A DNA stretch of 64,000 nucleotides from Knoellia subterranea KCTC 19937. Lineage in GTDB: Bacteria > Actinomycetota > Actinomycetes > Actinomycetales > Dermatophilaceae. How positions within the stretch are numbered: position 1 is the first letter of the stretch; each line of letters opens with the position of its first letter. Below are positions 58,662-64,000 of the stretch, one piece after another. The translations under genes and the position numbers were made by a program. Under the pieces are notes generated by a model. That model saw nothing but the letters and a program-made list of their open reading frames with translations. It was not told where the DNA came from and did no database searches. The DNA lies in NCBI RefSeq assembly GCF_000768685.1, contig NZ_AVPK01000006.1:1-64000 (forward strand). Reading direction: 5' to 3'.

Positions 58662-59732
58662 TCAGTCGGACTGCGGTGAGGCCTCTGCCGCGCGCTGTGC
58701 CCGGTCGTCGGCTCCGCCCTGGGCTCTGCCCTCGACGGTGGTGACCCAGGCGTCGATGTCGGACCACTCGTCGTCGATCCATGCCTCGATCGCCGCAGGT
58801 TCGTCGGGAACGTCGGACGCGGCATACGTCCGCGTTTGGACGAGGAACGGACGGTCGGTGAACGGGATGGCGCCCCAGATCTCGGCCGGCGTCGTCAGCT
58901 GTCCGAACCCGGCGTGCGCGACGATCATGACGTCGGCGTCGGGGCGAGCCTCCATGGCCGCGATGACGCCACGGGTCTTGGGCGGCAACGTGTTCCAGAG
59001 CGAGATGGCGCGACGGGCGCGGAGCTCCTGACCCGCCTCGCGCAGCCGTGAGATGAGGGCGCGCCGACGCCCCGGCGAGAAGTTCTGCCCCTCGGGGAAG
59101 AGCAGCAGCGCGTCGTCCTCCTTGAGTCCACGCGCCAACTCACGCACCCCGGACACGCGGTCGTCGCCCGCCCCAGTGCGTGACGGGACGAAGTAGGACC
59201 TCATCCGCGTCAGCAGCGCGTCAACCGTCGGATCCCACCGAAGGGCTTCTGCGAGAACGATTTTGGGCATGCGCCCCGCCGTGTGACCGAGCAGCCAGGC
59301 CAGTGCGAGTGAGTCGCCGGGACCCGCATGCCGGGCAAACGCGATGAGCGGCGCTGTCTCCGAGCCGAAGTGCATGCGCCCGTCGAGCCGCACCTCGAAG
59401 CCCACCCATTGGCGCGCGAGGATCATCGCGCGGTTCAGCCCGGCGAGGAACACCGCCTCGTGGTCGTCCTCCCACTGCGGGCCCTCGCGCGTGGGGTTCT
59501 TGAGGGACAGCCGCCAGCACTCCATGAGCATGCGGACATCGACCCACACGAGCCCCACGCCGAGGACGCTCACCCGGAACAACCGCGCCCGCTTGTCGAT
59601 GAACGAGTGGAAGGCCCCGGCGACGATGACCGGTGTCGCGAGGCCGGTGACCGCGGCTGCGCCGACGGGCCAGACGATCGGGAGCACCTTGCGCGCCAGG
59701 CGCGGCGGCTTGGGGATTCCGGCCAGTCCCAT
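58662..59732 (-). CDS. PlsC-like acyltransferase (356 aa)
   Basis: The acyltransferase motifs are FARHAGPGDS (H-x4-D) and LLFPEGQNFSPG, with an N-terminal membrane segment (PIVWPVGAAAVTGLATPVIVAGAF). It probably acylates lysophosphatidate or a glycolipid with acyl-CoA. The C-terminal 80 residues (WIDDEWSDIDAWV...) are an unusual extension. It lies in the same direction as the patatin gene but separated by repeat copy C. Confidence 0.83.
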   Translation of the reverse strand: MGLAGIPKPPRLARKVLPIVWPVGAAAVTGLATPVIVAGAFHSFIDKRARLFRVSVLGVGLVWVDVRMLMECWRLSLKNPTREGPQWEDDHEAVFLAGLNRAMILARQWVGFEVRLDGRMHFGSETAPLIAFARHAGPGDSLALAWLLGHTAGRMPKIVLAEALRWDPTVDALLTRMRSYFVPSRTGAGDDRVSGVRELARGLKEDDALLLFPEGQNFSPGRRRALISRLREAGQELRARRAISLWNTLPPKTRGVIAAMEARPDADVMIVAHAGFGQLTTPAEIWGAIPFTDRPFLVQTRTYAASDVPDEPAAIEAWIDDEWSDIDAWVTTVEGRAQGGADDRAQRAAEASPQSD

Positions 59733-59782
59733 GACGTCGACTGTATGCCGTCCGCCCGCCTCCGTGCCCGCCTTCCGGGAGC

Positions 59783-59850
59783 TCTCGGTTCGCTTGACCG
59801 CGGCGATCAGGCGAAGTGAGAGGAACCCACTTCAGGCGGGGAAGTTGGGG
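59783..59850. repeat. REP-like intergenic hairpin repeat, copy C
   Basis: Same consensus as copies A and B: GGTTCGCTTGACCGCGGC, GATCAGGCGAAGTGAG, AGGAACCCACTTCAGGCGGGG, GTTGGGG. It overlaps the last codons and stop of the patatin gene and separates it from the PlsC-like gene. Confidence 0.75.
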
Positions 59851-60662
59851 TGGGTGAGGTAGGCGGAGGTGGCGGCGTAGGCCTGGGTGGCCCGGGCGCG
59901 CAGCCGCGACGTGCGGCCATGGGTGAGCGAGACGGACGGGGTGTCGGGGGCGCCGCTGGGGAGGACGTGGACCTCGACGCCCTCGGGGATCGACTCCATC
60001 TCGTGGACGTAGCGGTGCCGTCGGGCGATCTCGAAGGCCACGACCCCGACCTCCCACGGGCGGCGCGGCGGGGTGAGCGGCTGCTCGACCCGACCGACCT
60101 GGAGCACGAAGATACGGTCGGCGCCGAGGTCGACGGCCCGGCCCACGGGGATCGAGTGGACGAGGCCGCCGTCGAGGTAGTGCCTCCCGTCGATCTCCAC
60201 GGGAGGGAAGAGCCCCGGCACCGTGCACGACGCCACGACGGGGTCGACGAGCGAGCCCTCCGAGAACCAGCCCGAGCCCGCCGTCTCGATGCACGCGGCG
60301 ACGCACTGGAACGGGACCTCGAGCTCCTCGAACGTGTCGACCGGGAGGTGTTCGTCGATGATGGCGCGCAGCGGCTGGCTCGAGAGCAGGTGCGTCCGGA
60401 AGCGCGCGATCCGAGCGGCCGAGCGCATCGGGTTCTCGAGGAAGATGCCGCTCGCGCCAACGTCCTCCCAGACCGTTCCGAGGGCGCGGATGCCCTCGAC
60501 CGACGGATCGGCGGCGACGAACGCCCCGTTGAGGGCGCCGATGCTCGTGCCCACGACGAGGTCCGGCCGGATTCCCTGCTCGGCGAGGGCACGCAGCATC
60601 CCGAGCTGGGTCGTGCCGAGCACCCCGCCACCGCCGAGCACGAAGGCCGTCGTCATGACCAT
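59832..60662 (-). CDS. Patatin-like phospholipase (276 aa)
   Basis: The patatin core shows TAFVLGGGGVLGTTQLGML, the GTSIG nucleophile turn (VVGTSIGALNGAFVA) and DGGLVHSIPV (the Asp of the Ser-Asp dyad). It resembles RssA/YlbK-type proteins. Expected to hydrolyse lipid esters; target unknown. Start near 60662 was chosen to give a short N-terminus before FVLGGGG. It is divergent from the HAD-acyltransferase fusion. Confidence 0.88.
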   Translation of the reverse strand: MVMTTAFVLGGGGVLGTTQLGMLRALAEQGIRPDLVVGTSIGALNGAFVAADPSVEGIRALGTVWEDVGASGIFLENPMRSAARIARFRTHLLSSQPLRAIIDEHLPVDTFEELEVPFQCVAACIETAGSGWFSEGSLVDPVVASCTVPGLFPPVEIDGRHYLDGGLVHSIPVGRAVDLGADRIFVLQVGRVEQPLTPPRRPWEVGVVAFEIARRHRYVHEMESIPEGVEVHVLPSGAPDTPSVSLTHGRTSRLRARATQAYAATSAYLTHPNFPA

Positions 60663-60702
60663 CAGCCTATGCATCGGGGCCCACAGACATAGGGTGGTCC
60701 CC

Positions 60703-62097
60703 ATGCCCGGTGCAGCGTTCTTCGACCTCGACCGCACGCTGCTCCAGGGCGGATCCGGCCCCCATCTCTCCGCGGCGATGACCGAGTTCGGTCTCGTGCC
60801 GCGGAAGCTGCCCGGCCAGGACTTCCTCTTCAGGGCGTTCGACATCCTGGGCGAGAATCTCCCGTCGATCTTCCTCGCACGTCAGGCCACGCTCGTCGCC
60901 CGCGGCAAGGACCAGCGCAGCTTCGACGAGGCGGCGGCCAGCGCGGCGGAGGTCATCGCCGAACTCGTCCATCCGTTCGCGCTCACCCTCATCGAGCAGC
61001 ACAGGGCCGAGGGGCGACCGGTCGTCATGGCGACGACGACACCCGAGCACCTCATCCGCCCCCTGGCCGATCGGCTCGGCTTCGACCACGTGCTCGCCAC
61101 CCGCTATGGCACGAAGGAGGACGGGCGCTTCGACGGCTCGATCCGTGGGCCGTTCGTGTGGTCGACCGGCAAGTTGGCCGCGGTCAAGCACTTCGCCGCC
61201 GCGCACGACATCGACCTCAAGGACTCCTTCGCCTATTCGGACTCCATCTTCGACCTGCCACTCCTGGAGGCCGTCGGGTCGCCTGCCGCGGTCAACCCCG
61301 ATCCACGACTGACGATGTATGCCGTGGCGCGCCGGTGGCCGATCGTGCACTTCGACGTGTCGCCGGGTGTCCTCAAGATCCCCGTCGTGGGCGTGGAGCT
61401 CCAGCGGATCGCGCTCGAGGCCCTGCGGTCGACGTTCTTCCCGGCGGCACGCTTCGACATCCAGGGCATCGAGAACATTCCGCGCCACGGCCCGGTCATC
61501 CTCGTCGGCAACCACCGCAGCTACTTCGACCTCGTCGCGTTCGCGCAGGTCATCCGGCAGTCGGGGCGGAGCGTGCGGTTCCTCGGGAAGAAGGAGCTGT
61601 TCGACGTCCCGTTGGCCGGGGCGTTCTTCTCCGCTGCCGGCGGCATCCGCGTCGACCGGGCCGAGGGTGGCGCCGAGTCCTATGACATGGCGGCGCTCGC
61701 GCTCGAGGGTGGCGAGATGGTCGCGCTGCTGCCGGAGGGGACGATCCCTCGGGGTGAGGCGTTCTTCGACCCCGAGCTCAAGGGCAAGACGGGTGCTGCC
61801 CGACTGGCTGCGGTGAGCCGCGCACCCGTCATCCCCATGGGGGTGTGGGGCACCGAGAAGGTATGGCCACGGTCCTCGACCCTGCCCAACCTCACGAACC
61901 TCTCCAACCCGCCGCAGGTCAGCGTCCACATCGGGGAGCCGGTCGAGCTGAAGTACCGCTCGCCAGTGGCCGACACGAAGCGGATCATGTCGGCGATCAG
62001 CGATCTGCTCCCGCCCGAGTCGCGGGAGCGGCATACGCCGACCGCCGAGGAACTGCGGTCCACGTATCCGGGTGGACGGGTCCCCGACGAGGCCTGA
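60703..62097 (+). CDS. HAD-IB phosphatase + PlsC acyltransferase fusion (464 aa)
   Basis: The N-terminal HAD domain (AAFFDLDRTLL with D-x-D-x-T, MATTTPEHLIRPLADRLG, YSDSIFDLPLLEAVGSPAAVNPD) is followed from about residue 255 by a PlsC domain (LVGNHRSYFDLVAFAQV with H-x4-D, KKELFDVPLAGAFFSAAGGIRVDR, LLPEGTIPRG). Such fusions are common in actinomycetes and likely combine lysophosphatidate acylation with a phosphatase step in glycerolipid synthesis. Start ATG 60703. Together with the patatin and PlsC genes it forms a lipid cluster. Confidence 0.92.
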   Translation: MPGAAFFDLDRTLLQGGSGPHLSAAMTEFGLVPRKLPGQDFLFRAFDILGENLPSIFLARQATLVARGKDQRSFDEAAASAAEVIAELVHPFALTLIEQHRAEGRPVVMATTTPEHLIRPLADRLGFDHVLATRYGTKEDGRFDGSIRGPFVWSTGKLAAVKHFAAAHDIDLKDSFAYSDSIFDLPLLEAVGSPAAVNPDPRLTMYAVARRWPIVHFDVSPGVLKIPVVGVELQRIALEALRSTFFPAARFDIQGIENIPRHGPVILVGNHRSYFDLVAFAQVIRQSGRSVRFLGKKELFDVPLAGAFFSAAGGIRVDRAEGGAESYDMAALALEGGEMVALLPEGTIPRGEAFFDPELKGKTGAARLAAVSRAPVIPMGVWGTEKVWPRSSTLPNLTNLSNPPQVSVHIGEPVELKYRSPVADTKRIMSAISDLLPPESRERHTPTAEELRSTYPGGRVPDEA

Positions 62098-62101
62098 GGG
62101 A

Positions 62102-62139
62102 TTTTCCACAGCGGCTCGGGCGTTGCGGACTTGTCCACA
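62102..62139. promoter_or_regulatory. Two DnaA-box-like sites
   Basis: TTTTCCACA (62102-62110) and TTGTCCACA (62131-62139) lie in direct orientation, 29 bases apart. The second is the actinobacterial DnaA-box consensus. They are in the spacer before the SWIM gene. No AT-rich unwinding element is visible, so this is not an origin; DnaA titration or regulation is possible, as is chance. Confidence 0.4.
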
Positions 62140-62223
62140 GATCTCGAATGGCCCGTGCGCCGTGTCGGCGGGACGGCATACGTTGGGCGTCGTTGAGGCG
62201 CGACGAGGGAGGTGAGCCGACAC

Positions 62224-64000
62224 GTGGAGCAGGCCCACATCCTGGAGGAACTGACCGACGTCGAGCTGGCGCGCGCCTTCGGTCCGCTGACGCTGGCTCG
62301 CGGGGTGGAGTACGCGCGGGCCGGGCGGGTCACGAGCATCGTCCTCGCCGACCGCGGCGCGCGAGCGGCAGCCCGGGTCCTCGGTAGTGGCGCCAACATC
62401 TATCGCACCGACATCGCGCTCGACCCGGACAGCCCGGGGAGCCACCTCGACACCGACTGCACCTGCCCCGTCGGGGTCGCGTGCAAGCACGCCGCAGCCC
62501 TGACGATCGCCCTGCGGACCCAGAAGCCGTGGCGCACCGAACAGGAGTCCGGCGGGTCCGAAGGGTCGGCCGCAACGACGGAGTCGTGGCGTGATGCCCT
62601 TGACGAGTTGCTCGACGTCGAGGAGCCCGACCTCGAGACCTCTCCGGTGGGGCTGCTGCTCGACGTGGAGACGCCGCGGACCCAGCGCTGGAATGCCGAG
62701 GCGGGGCCGTCGGTGCAGCTGCGACCGATGGTCCCCGGTGCCGTCCCAGGACGGTGGATCAAGACGGGCATCTCGTGGGAGGCGATGGCCGGCGGCTACT
62801 ACTCGTCATACTCCTACAACGTCGACGGAGCCGCCCTCGACGCCCTGACCGCCATCGCGGACGCCCACCGGCGTGCGAGTCGGATGGCGAGCTATGGGCG
62901 CATGCCGGCGTCGATCCCCCTGTCGCTCGTGGGCCGTGGGTGGGTGGGCCTGCTCGCCAAGGCGCGGGCCGCCGGCGTCGTGCTCCTGTCCCAGTCCTCC
63001 GGCGGGGGCGAGGTCCACCTCGTCGAGGCGCCCGGCCACTTCACCCTGCACCTCCACCCGTCCAACCCCAATGCTGCCGCGGCTGGGCGTCCGACCGACG
63101 TCCGGGCCGTGCCCAGTCTCGAGCTGCCCGAGGGGGACGGCGATGTCGTCATCGTCGGCGACCCACCGACCGGCTGGTTCCGGGTCGAGGGGCGCGACCT
63201 GCGGCTCGGCGGCTTCGGTCCCGATGTCGATCTGGCTGCTGCGCGCGTCGTTGCGCGAGGGCCCTTCACCATCCCGAGCGCCGACTGGTCGAATTTCGCC
63301 GTCGACAAGCTCCCGGTGCTGCGGCGCCGAGCCGCGGTGCAGACCCACGACGGTCTCACCCTGCCCGAAGTCGTGCCGCCGCGACTGCACCTGGGCGTGC
63401 GGTTCGACAAGAAGCACACGGCCCGCGTGGCGTGGTCCTTCCGCTACGGGCCGGTCGACGCGCCGATCACGGTGCCGCTGGCCCGTGAGCGAGTGGTCTT
63501 CCGTGACCCCAACGCCTTCCGCGACGCCGCCGTCGAGAGCGAGCTGCTCGAGGCGATCCCGAGCCACGCCGACCTGCCCGCACTGTGGGACCTCACCCGC
63601 TCCGGATGGGCACCGCACGAGGCGGTGACCCTCACCGGCTTCGACACCGTGGCCTTCGCCGAACTGCTGCCCGAGATCTCGGCACACGCCCAGGTGGAGG
63701 TCGACGTCGTCGGTGAGCCCGCGGCATACGCGGAAGTCACCGAGGCGCCCCGCATCGCGATCGGGACGAGCGAGTCCACCGAGGGCAACGACTGGTTCGA
63801 CCTCCAGATCTCCGTGACCGTCGGCGGGCACGAGGTGCCGCTGTCCGATCTCGTGACTGCGCTCGCGCGCGACGAGCAGCGGATGCTGCTCCCCGACGGT
63901 GCGTGGTTCACGCTCGACCATCCCGAGCTGCACCGACTCCGGTCGCTCGTCGAAGAGGCGCGGGCGTTGCAGGACAAGCAGTCCGACCCACTGCGGTTGT
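62224..64000 (+). CDS. SWIM zinc-finger protein, probably SNF2-type helicase N-terminal half (partial)
   Basis: The open frame starts at GTG 62224 (or GTG 62212), with GAGGGAGG upstream, and has no stop through the right window edge. An N-terminal SWIM motif is clear at about residues 70-90 (CTCPVGVACKHAAALTIAL: CxC...CxH). The following region up to the edge is a large beta/alpha domain without a helicase motif yet, as in long actinobacterial SNF2-family DEAD/DEAH helicases that carry SWIM and about 500 extra residues before the ATPase. The helicase part would lie beyond the window. Otherwise it is a SWIM protein of unknown role. Confidence 0.7.
   Translation, partial: MEQAHILEELTDVELARAFGPLTLARGVEYARAGRVTSIVLADRGARAAARVLGSGANIYRTDIALDPDSPGSHLDTDCTCPVGVACKHAAALTIALRTQKPWRTEQESGGSEGSAATTESWRDALDELLDVEEPDLETSPVGLLLDVETPRTQRWNAEAGPSVQLRPMVPGAVPGRWIKTGISWEAMAGGYYSSYSYNVDGAALDALTAIADAHRRASRMASYGRMPASIPLSLVGRGWVGLLAKARAAGVVLLSQSSGGGEVHLVEAPGHFTLHLHPSNPNAAAAGRPTDVRAVPSLELPEGDGDVVIVGDPPTGWFRVEGRDLRLGGFGPDVDLAAARVVARGPFTIPSADWSNFAVDKLPVLRRRAAVQTHDGLTLPEVVPPRLHLGVRFDKKHTARVAWSFRYGPVDAPITVPLARERVVFRDPNAFRDAAVESELLEAIPSHADLPALWDLTRSGWAPHEAVTLTGFDTVAFAELLPEISAHAQVEVDVVGEPAAYAEVTEAPRIAIGTSESTEGNDWFDLQISVTVGGHEVPLSDLVTALARDEQRMLLPDGAWFTLDHPELHRLRSLVEEARALQDKQSDPLRL

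Noticed and set aside
62102-62139. Chromosomal origin
   Set aside because: Only two DnaA-box-like sites, no AT-rich segment and no dnaA, dnaN or parAB gene nearby.

Overview
The window is high-GC DNA from an actinomycete. Evidence is the frequent GTG starts, a CsoR-type copper repressor, a PbpA-like penicillin-binding protein with an NTF2-like N-terminal domain, DUF5926, DUF4446, GT87 and GT-C glycosyltransferases, and an SDR-TspO fusion. The gene complement looks most like Micrococcales (perhaps Intrasporangiaceae), but that placement is an impression, not a measurement. No rRNA, tRNA, CRISPR array or intact insertion sequence was seen. Beyond the left 7.4 kb this is ordinary chromosome with short intergenic spacers. 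No stretch over 300 bases is empty: the largest apparent gap (17835-18429) holds a decayed LuxR regulator and a possible small antisense gene.

1-7434, accessory island. A truncated gene with a TniQ-like tail is followed by an AT-rich promoter and a tightly coupled operon of about 6 kb: an unknown 218-aa protein, an HTH + ImmA/IrrE metallopeptidase, two micro-ORFs chained by 4-base stop/start overlaps, a SIR2-family NADase-like protein, a HerA-like ATPase, a 75-aa protein and a protein with a D...ExK nuclease-like signature. SIR2 plus HerA is a known anti-phage pair; the flanking genes suggest an extended variant that I cannot match to a described system. A ribbon-helix-helix toxin-antitoxin pair closes the island. 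The host-typical motif GGCATAC is absent here and common everywhere else.

7483-25859, housekeeping and hypothetical genes with several scars. It holds an alpha/beta hydrolase, a decapitated VOC gene, a lipoprotein, PhzF, a DHFR-like reductase, mraY away from any dcw cluster, a cupin, a pentapeptide-DinB fusion, a membrane-anchored DJ-1/PfpI protein, a cNMP-patatin beside a decayed LuxR gene, a GlxA-type regulator, a frameshifted YibE/F gene, a DedA protein, a penicillin-binding protein, photolyase and a YqeY protein.

26009-29901, copper module: csoR, copZ, a His-rich secreted protein and copA in one direction, with a CsoR-like operator upstream.

29923-42797: pirin, two acetyltransferases, a NarL-type two-component system divergent from a membrane protein, a double VOC protein, an ABC-F ATPase, a frameshifted DUF1761 gene, RidA divergent from a WYL regulator, an SRPBCC protein, an orphan Imm1 immunity protein, an acyl-CoA dehydrogenase and a TPR protein.

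42844-47270, probable light/B12-responsive cluster: a secreted protein, a MerR-B12 (LitR/CarH-like) regulator, an SRPBCC protein, an SDR-TspO fusion, a DNA-alkylation repair protein and a small sigma factor. A nearly identical 16-bp element precedes two of the transcription units.

47382-64000: a GDPD, an anti-sigma-like ATPase, DUF5926, envelope glycosyltransferases and a membrane phosphatase-like protein, a GDT1 transporter, VapBC, DUF4446-pheA, a lipid cluster (two acyltransferases, one fused to a HAD domain, and a patatin) and the start of a SWIM zinc-finger (probably SNF2 helicase) gene that runs off the window.

Dispersed hairpin repeats occupy many gene ends.
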